DNA of 64,000 nt from Acidobacteriota bacterium (GCA_021161905.1 JAGGZT010000050.1:1-64000), one strand, 5' to 3'. Positions 25,956 to 35,624 are shown, numbered from the stretch's first letter. Notes: generated from the letters alone by a model not told the origin. Translations and numbers: made by a program.

Positions 25956-26771
25956 ATGAAAGAGAGGATAAGAGATTGGTTCAGAGCTACTTACGCCGTC
26001 TTCAAGCTCTCATTTTCCACTCTTCTCAGGACGAAAAAGAGCCTCTTTCTCCTTCTTCTCGCTTGGTCCCAGGTGGGGTTTGCCTTGATCTGGCTTGTTA
26101 GTTGGTATTATGGCAAGGTGGGAAGTGGGGTTCACGGCTTGGGTGTTTTTTCGGCAATGATGGTTACCTCCTTCCTTCAGTTTCTTGTCTTAATCACCAC
26201 CCTCTTTTACGGAAGTGCCCTCATTGGTGATGAGGTAGAGGGGCGGACCCTGGCATATCTTCTCGTTCGTCCTCTCCCCAGCTCAAGCATCATCTCGGGG
26301 AAGTTCTTAGCCCTTATTTTAGGTTCTTCCCTGATAATATATCCCGCGGTTGTCGGCTGTTATGCCCTCCTTCTTGCCCCTTACGGGCTTTCTGGTGTTT
26401 TGCGGAATCTTCCCACCCTCTTTACCGATATCTGGGTGATACTCTTAGCCTTTTTTGCCTATGGCTCTGTCTTTTCCTTTTTCGGGACGAGTACCAAGCG
26501 TCCGGTGCTCCTCGGGGTTCTCTTCGCCTTTGGCTGGGAGAGCATAATTACCTATGTCCCGGGACAGGTGAACAAGCTCACTCTTATGCACTATGTCCAA
26601 TCCCTTTTCCCCCACCATGTATTTAGAGGGGATATGGCCAGTTTCCTTACCATCTTCCGGGAGCCAGCGGGTAAGGGAACCTCTCTACTTGTACTTCTCG
26701 GGGTGGGGGTGGCTTTTCTCTTCTTCTCAAGCCTTACCTTAGCCAACAAGGAGTATTACCTCGAGCAGTGA
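25956..26771 (+). CDS. ABC-2-type transporter permease (second of two)
   Basis: 271 residues, six membrane segments, with GSALIGDEVEGRTLAYLLVR and GKFLALILG as in the first permease. The stretch PSSSIISGKF is the coupling-helix region. Last gene of the plus-strand run; the next gene is convergent and starts three bases later, with no terminator seen between. Confidence 0.85.
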   Translation: MKERIRDWFRATYAVFKLSFSTLLRTKKSLFLLLLAWSQVGFALIWLVSWYYGKVGSGVHGLGVFSAMMVTSFLQFLVLITTLFYGSALIGDEVEGRTLAYLLVRPLPSSSIISGKFLALILGSSLIIYPAVVGCYALLLAPYGLSGVLRNLPTLFTDIWVILLAFFAYGSVFSFFGTSTKRPVLLGVLFAFGWESIITYVPGQVNKLTLMHYVQSLFPHHVFRGDMASFLTIFREPAGKGTSLLVLLGVGVAFLFFSSLTLANKEYYLEQ

Positions 26772-26774
26772 GTT

Positions 26775-28349
26775 TTATTCTTCCTCTTCCTCCTCAAGTT
26801 CGCCGGTTACCAACCTGATTGCCTCGGGAAGATATGAGATAAGATCACCTGCAGCGAGGGGGTATTCTCCTATTTCCTCTTCCGCTATGTCCCCAGCAAG
26901 GCCATGAAGGAAAACACCGAGGATGAGTGCCTCGCGCATCGGCAGACCCTGAGCGAGCAATCCTCCGACGATGCCGGAAAGGACATCGCCGGTTCCTCCG
27001 CTCGCCATCCCTGGATTTCCTGTGGGGTTGATATAGATTTCGCCGGCTGGGGAGGCGATGATGGTGCGGTATCCCTTTAGCACCACCCAGATCTTATGTT
27101 CTTCAGCGAACCTTTTCGCTATCTTGAGCCTTTCCTTTACCACCTCCGAGGCGGATATATTGAGGAGGCGAGCCATCTCCCCAGGATGGGGGGTGATGGC
27201 GATCTCCCTTCCCTCTCCGTGTAAAAGATCAACCGCTCCGATGAAAGCGTTGACCCCATCGGCATCGATGAGGATGGGAAGCTCTGCCTCAGTGACGAGG
27301 GTTTGCACCAGCCGTGTTGTCTCCTCGTTTCGCGAGAGCCCAGGACCGATCACCAAGGCGGTCTTCCCCTTGAGGAGCTCCCTCAGCCTGGGAAGGGCTT
27401 CCTCGCTTATCGTCTGCTCCTCGGTCTCGGGGAGGGGTTCGGTCATCACCTCGGTGAGCTTCACCTCGAGTATCGGGTTCAGACTTTTCGAGCAGGCAAC
27501 GGTGACGAGACCGGCACCGATCCTCAACGCCCCTTCCCCGGCAAGAGCGGCAGCGCCGGTTTTGCCCGGCGAACCAGCCACTATCAATAGATGTCCGTAA
27601 TCCCCCTTGTGGGTGTTTGGATGGCGGGGAGGAAGGAGCCCGGTGAGCATATCCTCCTCGATGAGCTCGATTTTCGCCCCTATTCCCCTTATGGCTTCTG
27701 GAGGCATCGATATGTTCGCTACCACTAAATCGCCAACGAACTCACAAGCAGGGGGAAGTATATGGGGTAGCTTGGGATAGGCGAAGGTTACCGTCAGATC
27801 GGCTGAGATGGTGGGGCCAATGACCTCGGAGCTCTCCCCGGAAAGGCCCGAGGGTATATCCACCGAGACAATGGGGCAGGGGGCCTGGTTCACCTCATCG
27901 ATAACCCGGGCGTAGTAGCCGGATGCAGGTGAGGTCAAACCGGTGCCGAAGATGGCATCCACGATGAGGTCGAACGAGGAGAGATCGGGACCTTCCTCTT
28001 CCCAAGCCCGCTCATCTGGAAGCTCGATCAGTGGTATGTCAAGTTTCCTCACTATCTCAAGGTTTGCCCTCGCATCCCCCTTGACATTGTCTGCCGGGGC
28101 GAGGAGGAATACGATGGGAAGATGTCCTCTGTTTAAGAGGTGTCTCGCCACCACCATTCCATCCCCGCCGTTATTCCCCTTGCCGGCGATAATGGCTACG
28201 GAAAGAGGCTGGGTGGGCTCCAGCCATTCCTTTATCGCCTCGACTACCTGGATGCCGGCGTTCTCCATCAGCACTATCCCGGGGATGCCCATCTCCTTTA
28301 TCGTTTTTTCGTCAGCCTTTCTCATTTGCTCCGAAGTCAAAACCTTCAT
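26775..28349 (-). CDS. nnr: Bifunctional NAD(P)H-hydrate epimerase/dehydratase
   Basis: 524 residues that fuse both NAD(P)HX repair activities. The N-terminal YjeF domain (~1-210) has AGKGNNGGDGMVVARHL and DAIFGTGL. The C-terminal ADP-dependent dehydratase domain (~225-510) has KGDYGHLLIVAGSPGKTGAA, ITPHPGEMARLL and GNPGMASGGTGDVLSG. The protein ends in an unusual tail of glutamates. Last gene of a minus-strand operon beginning with pgsA. Confidence 0.95.
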   Translation of the reverse strand: MKVLTSEQMRKADEKTIKEMGIPGIVLMENAGIQVVEAIKEWLEPTQPLSVAIIAGKGNNGGDGMVVARHLLNRGHLPIVFLLAPADNVKGDARANLEIVRKLDIPLIELPDERAWEEEGPDLSSFDLIVDAIFGTGLTSPASGYYARVIDEVNQAPCPIVSVDIPSGLSGESSEVIGPTISADLTVTFAYPKLPHILPPACEFVGDLVVANISMPPEAIRGIGAKIELIEEDMLTGLLPPRHPNTHKGDYGHLLIVAGSPGKTGAAALAGEGALRIGAGLVTVACSKSLNPILEVKLTEVMTEPLPETEEQTISEEALPRLRELLKGKTALVIGPGLSRNEETTRLVQTLVTEAELPILIDADGVNAFIGAVDLLHGEGREIAITPHPGEMARLLNISASEVVKERLKIAKRFAEEHKIWVVLKGYRTIIASPAGEIYINPTGNPGMASGGTGDVLSGIVGGLLAQGLPMREALILGVFLHGLAGDIAEEEIGEYPLAAGDLISYLPEAIRLVTGELEEEEEE

Positions 28350-28361
28350 TCTTCTACCTCC

Positions 28362-28769
28362 TTATTCCCGTTTTATCCAGTAGCCCGGTTTTTCCTCGAT
28401 CTCCCTTATCGCCTTATCGTCCGCCTTCTCGTAGTGAGCGATGAAGGTCTTCTTTATCTGCTCGTATTCCTCTTTAGGGAAGTACCGAGTGATAGGAAGA
28501 ATAAGTTGGGAAGCGGGGAAGAACACATATAGAATGAGCTCGTTTACCGGTTCTAAGGGAAGCCTGGTGTAGATTCGGTTGAAGCGGATGTGCTCGTCTT
28601 CATCGATCCAGATGGAATCCTGGGGGTCGTGTATCTCGAATTTGTGTTGGTTTTCCATATGGTTTGCCCAGAGGGCGAACTCCTTCAAGGGGACATAACG
28701 AACCTGACGGTTCGAAGGATCATCCCCTTTCTTTAGAACATAGCATTTAACCATCGGTATCCTTGCCAT
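28362..28769 (-). CDS. Conserved-looking protein of unknown function
   Basis: 135 residues, soluble, rich in charged and aromatic residues (YVPLKEFALWANHMENQHKF, IRFNRIYTRLPLEPVNELIL, PGYWIKRE at the end). No signal peptide, membrane segment or motif that I recognise. It has a good open frame with the neighbours' codon style and sits 12 bases before nnr and 18 after the K+ uptake gene, so it is probably real and co-transcribed. Confidence 0.6.
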   Translation of the reverse strand: MARIPMVKCYVLKKGDDPSNRQVRYVPLKEFALWANHMENQHKFEIHDPQDSIWIDEDEHIRFNRIYTRLPLEPVNELILYVFFPASQLILPITRYFPKEEYEQIKKTFIAHYEKADDKAIREIEEKPGYWIKRE

Positions 28770-28787
28770 CTTTCCCCTCCTTAAAAT

Positions 28788-30140
28788 TTACCCAAGCATC
28801 ACATTCTCCTCGGGGTAGGAGAAGCGGGTTACTGGTCCTCCTCTCTCTAAGGTGAGGAAGAAGGTAAGAGGTCCTAATCTTCCTACGAACATCAGGAGGG
28901 TGATGAATAGCTTGCCCAGCGATGAAAGCTTGGCGGTTATCCCGGTAGAGAGCCCCACCGTTCCGAAGGCTGATATCACCTCGAAGAGGACCTGACGGAG
29001 GGAGAAACCGTGGTGGGAAAGACTATCCTCAGTGATAAGCAGGGCTAAGGTGAAAAGTAGCACTATTGCCGCCGAGGCTAAGATTATCCCTACCGCTCGA
29101 TCGATGATCCGCTTGTTGATAGTGCGGTGAAAGATGTTCACCTGCTCCGATCTCCGAAGTTGAGAGAGAATTAGCGCAAGTATCACCCCGATGGTAGTTG
29201 TCTTTATCCCACCACCAGTAGAGCCAGGTGAAGCGCCGATGAACATCAAGATGGCGAAAAGGAAAAGGGTTGCCTCCCCTACCTTGGCGAAATCGACACT
29301 GCTGAACCCAGCGGTTCTTGGGGTAACTCCCTGGAAGATGGAGGTGTAGATTTTCTCCCTAAGGCTTAGGTTAGCCAAAGTGCCATTTTGTTCCAAGAAG
29401 AAGAAGCTCACCACTCCGATCAGGGTGAGGATGAGGGAGACGGTGATGGTCAGTTTTGTGTGAAGGGATAAGGGTTTTCTTTCCTCAGCTCTTTTCGTGC
29501 TGCGGCGAATGATTTCGGTTACCACCACAAAGCCAAGTCCACCGATGGTGATCAGTAGAGGCATCACGGTATTTATAATCCCGTTTCCTTTGAATCGAGC
29601 AAAGGAATCGGAGAAGGTGGAAAAACCAGCATTACAAAAGGCAGAAATCGAGTGGAATATGGCGTAATAGAGCGCAGTGCCAGCGCTCATCTGTTCTGAG
29701 AAGGGAAAATATAGGAGGAAAGCACCCACCGCTTCCACCCCAAAGGTTACCAACAGGACCATCCGCAGAAGACGGAAAAAGTCCTCCCATGGTTCAGGGG
29801 TATAAACCCCCTCGACCATTAATCTCTCTTTCAGGGAAACCCTTCTTCGCACCATAAACACGAAGAAGGTGGAAAAGCTCATTATACCCAGCCCCCCAAG
29901 CTGGATCAGAGAGAGGATTACCATCTGTCCGAAGTGGCTGAAGTAGGAACCGGTATCCACCACGATGAGGCCAGTTACGCAAGTGGCGGAAGTGGCGGTG
30001 AAAAGGGCATCGATCAAGGATATTTTTCCAGAGACAGTGGCTGCAGGCAAAAGTAGGAGAAGAGTTCCTATTAGGATCAAGGTGGCAAAACTTATTATCA
30101 CTATCTGAGCAGGCGCCAAGTCGCGTTTCGGGAATTTCAC
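28788..30140 (-). CDS. Potassium uptake membrane subunit (TrkH/KtrB family)
   Basis: 450 residues with four membrane-pore-membrane repeats and the filter sequences TSATCVTGL, ISAFCNAGFSTF, VTPRTAGF and FGTVGLSTGI; the gating-loop motif SPGSTGGGIKTTT is also present. At 450 residues it is the size of KtrB. A TrkA/KtrA RCK subunit is normally required and is not in this window. Confidence 0.92.
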   Translation of the reverse strand: MKFPKRDLAPAQIVIISFATLILIGTLLLLLPAATVSGKISLIDALFTATSATCVTGLIVVDTGSYFSHFGQMVILSLIQLGGLGIMSFSTFFVFMVRRRVSLKERLMVEGVYTPEPWEDFFRLLRMVLLVTFGVEAVGAFLLYFPFSEQMSAGTALYYAIFHSISAFCNAGFSTFSDSFARFKGNGIINTVMPLLITIGGLGFVVVTEIIRRSTKRAEERKPLSLHTKLTITVSLILTLIGVVSFFFLEQNGTLANLSLREKIYTSIFQGVTPRTAGFSSVDFAKVGEATLFLFAILMFIGASPGSTGGGIKTTTIGVILALILSQLRRSEQVNIFHRTINKRIIDRAVGIILASAAIVLLFTLALLITEDSLSHHGFSLRQVLFEVISAFGTVGLSTGITAKLSSLGKLFITLLMFVGRLGPLTFFLTLERGGPVTRFSYPEENVMLG

Positions 30141-30143
30141 CCC

Positions 30144-30854
30144 CTATTTCTCCTCTTTCGGTAAGGGACTTTCTTCATCTTTCCCCTTTCTCTCTTCGGG
30201 AGGAACGATCCCCCCGGAGACGATAAGCTTTAACGCATCCTCTATCGTTATGTCAAGGGGGATCACCTCAGATCTGGGAAAAAGGAGGAGCCAGCCCGAG
30301 GTGGGGTTGGGGGTGGTGGGAATAAATACATAGACTATCTCTCCAGAGAGGCTTCCTTTCGCCTTTTGGGTAACCGTAGCAGTAACGAAGCCGATGGTAT
30401 AGCTTCCCTTCCTCGGGTATTCCACCAGCACCACCTTGGAGAAGCTCCCGGTGAAGGAGGGGTTGAATGCCTCGATCAACTTCTTCAACGCACCATAAAT
30501 CCCCTTTACAAATGGTATCCGCATAATGATCCCATCGATTACTGCTCCCACCTTCTTCCCAATGTAGTTTCGACCGAGGATACCTATGAGGATGATGATG
30601 CCAAGGGTAATGATTAGTCCCACGATCGGGGCAAGGATTTTCATTAGCCCCAATCGTTCAATGGGGAGGCCAGTTAATTCAAGGACCTTTATTGCTATCG
30701 GGGTGAGATATTGATTTATCTTTCCGAAGAGGAAGGCGAGGAGAAAGAGGGTGATGAGAAGGGGAAGGAGAATGAGAATGCCGGTGACAAAGCTTCGTTT
30801 CAAAGTTGCCCTTAAGCCCAAGGTCTTCTTCTTGTCTCTCTCTTTTTTATCCAT
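30144..30854 (-). CDS. DUF502 family membrane protein
   Basis: 236 residues with two membrane segments near the N-terminus (LLPLLITLFLLAFLFGKINQ and IVGLIITLGIIILIGILGRN), then a soluble domain with RIPFVKGIYGALKKLIEAF and the PTTPNPTSGWLLLFP motif. These are the marks of DUF502 proteins, which are widespread and uncharacterised. The start overlaps pgsA by eight bases. Confidence 0.85.
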   Translation of the reverse strand: MDKKERDKKKTLGLRATLKRSFVTGILILLPLLITLFLLAFLFGKINQYLTPIAIKVLELTGLPIERLGLMKILAPIVGLIITLGIIILIGILGRNYIGKKVGAVIDGIIMRIPFVKGIYGALKKLIEAFNPSFTGSFSKVVLVEYPRKGSYTIGFVTATVTQKAKGSLSGEIVYVFIPTTPNPTSGWLLLFPRSEVIPLDITIEDALKLIVSGGIVPPEERKGKDEESPLPKEEK

Positions 30855-31395
30855 TCTGCGGAAGTTTGCTTATTTCTTTGGAGAATTTGATCACATAATC
30901 AAAGGCGGAGATGAGGGAGAGAGCTACGACGATCCACAAACCGATGATTCCTAAAAGGAAGAGAGGTCCCAAGATCTTCTCCCCTAATATCAGGATAAAG
31001 ATGGTTGCCCCCTGGGCGGTCATCTTTGACTTACCGAGAAAGGAGGGAGAAAGATCGATGCCCTCACTTATGGCTACATTCCTTAAACCGCTTATGGCGA
31101 ACTCCCTTCCCAAGATGACCACCACCATCCAGGAAGGAGCCCTGCCCAAGGCGACCAAGGGGATGAGGGCTGATGATATGAGGAGCTTATCCGCGATGGG
31201 ATCGAGGATCTTCCCCAATCTGGTGACATATCCCCGTTTTCTCGCTATATAACCATCGAAAAGGTCAGTGAGAGCAGCGGTGAGGAATATGATACTTCCG
31301 ATCAAATCGCGATATTTGAAGGGGGAAACAAGCACTATTACCAAAATAGGGATAAGCACCATCCGGCTGATAGTGAGGTAATTGGCTAAATTCAT
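30847..31395 (-). CDS. pgsA: CDP-diacylglycerol-glycerol-3-phosphate 3-phosphatidyltransferase
   Basis: 182 residues with several membrane segments and the complete CDP-alcohol phosphotransferase motif across DLFDGYIARKRGYVTRLGKI and LDPIADKLL (DG-x2-AR-x8-G-x3-D-x3-D). It makes phosphatidylglycerol phosphate. ATG 31395, right after GGGGGG, gives the usual start MNLANYLTISRM; the frame is open to 31416. First gene of a probable five-gene operon that runs to 26775. Confidence 0.9.
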   Translation of the reverse strand: MNLANYLTISRMVLIPILVIVLVSPFKYRDLIGSIIFLTAALTDLFDGYIARKRGYVTRLGKILDPIADKLLISSALIPLVALGRAPSWMVVVILGREFAISGLRNVAISEGIDLSPSFLGKSKMTAQGATIFILILGEKILGPLFLLGIIGLWIVVALSLISAFDYVIKFSKEISKLPQNG

Positions 31396-31459
31396 CCCCC
31401 CCTTTTCTCTCATCACGCCTCCTCACTGAATACCCGTGGAATTAAACCAATCGGGGCAA

Positions 31460-31489
31460 ATTATATTACAGAGGAGGATACCAAGTCAA
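31460..31489 (-). promoter_or_regulatory. Sigma-70 promoter of the pgsA operon
   Basis: Minus strand TTGACT (31489-31484), 18-base spacer, TATAAT (31465-31460). Confidence 0.7.
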
Positions 31490-31611
31490 CCGATTTTAGG
31501 GGATTGTTCTGGGGAAGGGACATCCCTCTCTTTCTCTCGGAGCGAGAAATAGGGGTGGGTCGGGGAAGAAGAAAGCCCTTGGGGTTTTTCATAAACAGGG
31601 TGTTAAGTACA

Positions 31612-33984
31612 TCACAATGTCTTATGTTCCGTTCGAGCGATTATCTCGTTCTGAAGGTCAGTGCCGAGATGGCAGAAGTAATCGCTGTAGCCCGCTACCC
31701 GGACGATGAGGTTGCGGTATTCCTCCGGTTTCCTTTGGGCTTCTTTTAATGTCTCCGCGCTTACTACATTGAACTGGATATGGTGTCCATCCAACTTGAA
31801 GAAAGCCCGAATGAGATGTAGCAACTTGTTGATACCCTCTTCGTCCTTTAATAGGTCGGGCATAAACTTCTGATTGAGCAGGGTTCCTCCGGTTCTCGCA
31901 TGGTCGAGTTTGGCGACCGATTTGATCACCGCGGTAGGTCCCTTTGTATCAGCACCCTGGCTGGGGGATATGCCATCGGAAAGGGGCATGCCCGCTCTTC
32001 TTCCATTGGGTGTTGCCCCCACAACTTGGCCAAAGTAGATATGGACAGTGGTGGGGAGCAGATTTACCCGATACTTTCCTCCCTTGGTGTTGGGCCTTCC
32101 GTCGAGTACCTCGAAATATGCCTCGAAGAGCTCCTTCATAATATCATCCGCGTAATCGTCGTCGTTGCCGTATTTTGGGGTTTCGTTCACCAGCCTCAGG
32201 CGGATATCCTCCTTCCCCTCGAAGTTTTTCCTTAAGGCGTCGAGTAGCTCCTCCATAGTGAAGTTCTTCTTGTCGAATATGTGATATTTGATCGCGGACA
32301 TCGAATCGGTTAAGGTGCCTACGCCAACCCCCTGGATGTAAGTGGTTCTGTATCTTGGTCCTCGGGAGTGATAGTCTTCACCCTTCTCGATGCAGTCATC
32401 GAACAGAAGCGACATAAAGGGGGCAGGCATCCGGGTAGCATAGATCCTCTCGATGATGTTGTTTCCCTTTATCTTGATGTCCACGAAGTGCTTAAGCTGT
32501 TTTTTATATGCCTCCATAACCTCGGCGAAGGTCTTGAATTTGGTGGGGTCCCCGGTAGCAAGGCCGATCTTCTTCCCCGTATTCGGATCTACCCCGTTGT
32601 TCAAGGTGATTTCGAATATCTTCACCCAGTTCATATAGCCGGTTAAGATGCAGCTTTCTTTTCCAAATGCGCTGATGGTGACACAACCGCTGGGACCGCC
32701 CGATCTTGCGTCTTCTATTGATTTTCCTGCCCGGAGGAACTCTTGGATTATCACATCGGTGTTGAATATCGATGGTTGTCCGAAGCCGGTCTTGATGATC
32801 TTAAGAGCCCTTTTAAGGAGGCTGTCTGGGTTCTTCTTGCTCAACTGAACGCAGGAGCTCGGCTGAACGAGCCTCATCTCGTCTATCACATCGAGGATGA
32901 GATAGGAGAGCTCGTTGGTGGCGTCTGAGCCATCCTTCTTCAGCCCACCGACATTTATCAGGGCAAAATCGGTGTAGGTGGCGCTCTGTTCCTCGGTTAT
33001 TCCCACCTTGGGCGGTGCTGGCTGATTGTTGAACTTTATCCAGAAGCACTCGAGGAGCTCCTTTGCCCGCTCCTTGGTCAGGGTACCCTCCGCCAACCCC
33101 CTCTTATAGAAAGGATAAAGGTGTTGATCCAACCTCCCCGGGTTGAAGGAATCCCAGGTGTTCAGCTCTATGGTTACCCCGAGATGGACGAACCAGTACA
33201 TCTGGAGCGCCTCCCAGAAATCCCTTGGAGGATGGGCGGGTACCCAGGAACAGATCTCGGCGATCCTCGTAAGCTCCTTCCTCCTTTCCGGATCGTCTTC
33301 TTTTTCTGCAAGCTCCCTCGCCTTTTCCGCATACCTCTCCGCAAACCGGATCAGCGCATCGGCAGCTATCTCCATAGCCTGAAGCTCCTGGTCCTTATCG
33401 TAGGCCAGGGGATCGTTGAAGAAGTCGAGCGCCTCCCTCGCCCTTCTTATCTCCTGTTTGAGATCGAGGAGCCCCTTCTTATATATCTTGTCGTCGAGGA
33501 TGGCATGGCCCGGTGCCCGCTGTTCCATAAACTCGGTGAACACCCCTGCTTCGAAGGCGTCGAGCCATTCTCGGGACATCGAGGAGAATATCGCCTCCCG
33601 GATGGTCTTTCCCCTCCAGAAGGGGATGATCTTCTCCTTGTACACCTTCCTCACCTCATCGCTTACGATGAACGGGGTTCTCCTTCGCGAATTGAGTATC
33701 TCGAGGTCCTCGAGACTATGGCAGCAGAGCTCGGGATAGGTGGGGGTTGCCTTTGGAGCTGGTCCTTTTTCCCCCACGATCAGTTCGCCATCGTTGATGC
33801 ATATCTCCTTGTTCTCCAAGATATATTTGAAAGCAAGAGCCCGTCTCACCGGCTCGGATAAGCGGTTGCCCATATTCTTTGCATAAAACTCCGTTATGAG
33901 TTCCGCCCTCTCTGCGGAGATGTAGGGAGCGGTGTTTACGCTTTGTTCCCGTAGTTTCTTAACCCTTTCGTTCATAGTGCTCAC
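31612..33984 (-). CDS. Glycyl radical enzyme, PFL2/HypD-like, with an altered active site (Cys434-Val-Thr436)
   Basis: 790 residues. The C-terminal radical loop RVAGYSDYF puts the radical at Gly765 and the thiyl Cys is Cys434 in GPSGCVTISAFGKE. As far as I recall the structure of Clostridioides difficile trans-4-hydroxyproline dehydratase HypD (789 aa), its pocket residues H160, D278, S334, D339, F340, C434, Y450, T645 and G765 all sit at the same numbers here. The catalytic Glu436 is Thr (codon ACC at 32677-32679, minus strand). PFL itself has a Cys-Cys pair, and eliminases such as GDH and CutC have GCVE. The enzyme is therefore a HypD-frame member with a non-standard catalytic base, and its reaction is open. 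Overlaps its activase by four bases. No proC or other obvious pathway gene is next to it. Confidence 0.9.
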   Translation of the reverse strand: MSTMNERVKKLREQSVNTAPYISAERAELITEFYAKNMGNRLSEPVRRALAFKYILENKEICINDGELIVGEKGPAPKATPTYPELCCHSLEDLEILNSRRRTPFIVSDEVRKVYKEKIIPFWRGKTIREAIFSSMSREWLDAFEAGVFTEFMEQRAPGHAILDDKIYKKGLLDLKQEIRRAREALDFFNDPLAYDKDQELQAMEIAADALIRFAERYAEKARELAEKEDDPERRKELTRIAEICSWVPAHPPRDFWEALQMYWFVHLGVTIELNTWDSFNPGRLDQHLYPFYKRGLAEGTLTKERAKELLECFWIKFNNQPAPPKVGITEEQSATYTDFALINVGGLKKDGSDATNELSYLILDVIDEMRLVQPSSCVQLSKKNPDSLLKRALKIIKTGFGQPSIFNTDVIIQEFLRAGKSIEDARSGGPSGCVTISAFGKESCILTGYMNWVKIFEITLNNGVDPNTGKKIGLATGDPTKFKTFAEVMEAYKKQLKHFVDIKIKGNNIIERIYATRMPAPFMSLLFDDCIEKGEDYHSRGPRYRTTYIQGVGVGTLTDSMSAIKYHIFDKKNFTMEELLDALRKNFEGKEDIRLRLVNETPKYGNDDDYADDIMKELFEAYFEVLDGRPNTKGGKYRVNLLPTTVHIYFGQVVGATPNGRRAGMPLSDGISPSQGADTKGPTAVIKSVAKLDHARTGGTLLNQKFMPDLLKDEEGINKLLHLIRAFFKLDGHHIQFNVVSAETLKEAQRKPEEYRNLIVRVAGYSDYFCHLGTDLQNEIIARTEHKTL

Positions 33985-34886
33985 CCTCCGACTTTTACCC
34001 TTATTCCGAATCCCCTTAACTCATCGACCACCTGGGAGATCCTCTCCTCCGATGGTGGCTGAGCCTTAAATTCTCTTCCCCGGCTTATCAACCTCCTTCC
34101 CTTTTCCACCCCTCCTTTGTGGTAGGGGAGGATGTCGATCTCCTCCACCCCCCTTAATCGGGAGACGAACTCGGCGATAGCTCTGATCTCATCTCGGTCA
34201 TCATTTATCCCGGGGATTAGCGGTATGCGGATGAAGATACGGCTACCGGCGGAAGATAGAACTTCTAAGTTCTTGAGTATCAGTTCATTATCCACGCCGG
34301 TGTAGCGTTTGTGCCTTTTTTCATTCATCAGCTTGATATCGTAGAGGAAGAGATCCGTTTTCTTAATCAGCCGTAATAACTCGTTGGTGTCGGCGTAGCC
34401 TGAGGTGTCCACCGCCGTGTGGATCCCCTTCTCCTTACAGGCGCTGAGAAGGGCGTAGAGGAATTCGGGCTGAGCAAGGGGTTCTCCTCCAGAAAAGGTT
34501 ACCCCTCCGCCAGATTCATCGTAGAAGATGATGTCCTTTTCTACCTCCTCCATCACCTCGTCTACGGTAGCCTCCTTTCCTACCATCTCTCTGGCATTTG
34601 CCGGGCATACCGAAACACAAACGCCGCAGAGCTTGCACCTTTCGGGATCAGTTGTGGGAAAGCCGTTTGAGCTCGATATCGCCTTATTAGGGCAGGCGAG
34701 GATACATCTTCCGCACCCGATACACCTCCCTCTCCAGAACATAAGCTCGGGCTCAGGTTTCTGACTTTCCGGATTGTGGCACCAGAAACAGGCAAGAGGG
34801 CATCCCTTGAGGAATACCGTCGTCCTTATGCCGGGACCATCGTGGATGGAATACCTTTTTATATCGAATATAACCCCTTTGATCAC
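33981..34886 (-). CDS. Glycyl-radical enzyme activating enzyme (radical SAM)
   Basis: 301 residues. The radical-SAM cluster motif is CPLACFWCHNPES (C-x3-C-x2-C). It is followed by a two-cluster ferredoxin insert, CIGCGRCILACP and CKLCGVCVSVCP, found in activases of GDH, CutC and HypD type but not PFL activase. It abstracts H from the glycine of its partner using SAM. Start ATG 34886 is 12 bases after the gntR stop, and the end overlaps the enzyme gene. Confidence 0.95.
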   Translation of the reverse strand: MIKGVIFDIKRYSIHDGPGIRTTVFLKGCPLACFWCHNPESQKPEPELMFWRGRCIGCGRCILACPNKAISSSNGFPTTDPERCKLCGVCVSVCPANAREMVGKEATVDEVMEEVEKDIIFYDESGGGVTFSGGEPLAQPEFLYALLSACKEKGIHTAVDTSGYADTNELLRLIKKTDLFLYDIKLMNEKRHKRYTGVDNELILKNLEVLSSAGSRIFIRIPLIPGINDDRDEIRAIAEFVSRLRGVEEIDILPYHKGGVEKGRRLISRGREFKAQPPSEERISQVVDELRGFGIRVKVGG

Positions 34887-34898
34887 CGGTCGCGCCTC

Positions 34899-35594
34899 TT
34901 AAGCCTTCTCCTTGATCTCATTCTCATAAAAGGAGTAATACCTCTTGATGAATCTCTTCTGGACCTCAAAACCCCAATGGACATCACGAAGGAACCTCGC
35001 TGCTCCCTCTCTGTCCCCTTCCTCTATCAGCCTTATCAATTCCTCATGCTCCTTTATGGAGGCTTCCTCCCACTCCCTCACATAGCCCTTCCTCCTCGGG
35101 AAGTCGTAAAGACGCTGTTTCAGTGTCATCACCCATCTTACCAGCCTCTCATTCTGGGAAAGATCGAGATAGACATTGTGGAAGGCGAGGTTCTTTTCGT
35201 AATAGAGGTCAAAGTTGTCCTTTTCGATCGCTTTTTGCATCTCGAGGTTTAGTTTCTTCATCTTCTCGATGTGGCCGGAGGAGAGCTTATCGAAGACCTC
35301 GAGCAGTACCGAGGAGGCGAGGGCTCCGATGATCTGATAAGAATCCTTTATGTCCTTGAGGGTCAGACGATTCACCAGAACCCCGCGCCGGGGGAGGATG
35401 GTTACGAAGCCCTCGGAATCGAGCTGGATCAGGGCGTCCCTCAACGGGGTTTTGCTTATGCCGAGCTCTCTGCTTAACCTGTTGAGATTTATGAAGGAGC
35501 CGGGAAGGAGGTTTCCTTTATTCATTTCGCTTCTTAGATAATCGTAGACCTGCTCCCGCAATAGCTTAAGATTGATGATTTCCTTTTTCCTCAT
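34899..35594 (-). CDS. GntR/FadR-family (FCD) transcriptional regulator
   Basis: 231 residues with an N-terminal winged helix (LREQVYDYLRSEMNKGNLLP, NRLSRELGISKTPLRDAL, GFVTILPRRGVLV) and an all-helical FCD ligand domain carrying the metal/acid-binding residues in FHNVYL and KEHEELIRLIEEGD. FCD regulators usually bind small carboxylates. As first gene of the operon with the activase and the glycyl radical enzyme, it probably regulates itself and them, with the effector near their substrate (inference). A palindrome at 35625-35649 is the likely operator. Confidence 0.9.
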   Translation of the reverse strand: MRKKEIINLKLLREQVYDYLRSEMNKGNLLPGSFINLNRLSRELGISKTPLRDALIQLDSEGFVTILPRRGVLVNRLTLKDIKDSYQIIGALASSVLLEVFDKLSSGHIEKMKKLNLEMQKAIEKDNFDLYYEKNLAFHNVYLDLSQNERLVRWVMTLKQRLYDFPRRKGYVREWEEASIKEHEELIRLIEEGDREGAARFLRDVHWGFEVQKRFIKRYYSFYENEIKEKA

Positions 35595-35624
35595 AAGCAG
35601 TCCGCACCATCTATGTGCCCTAAG

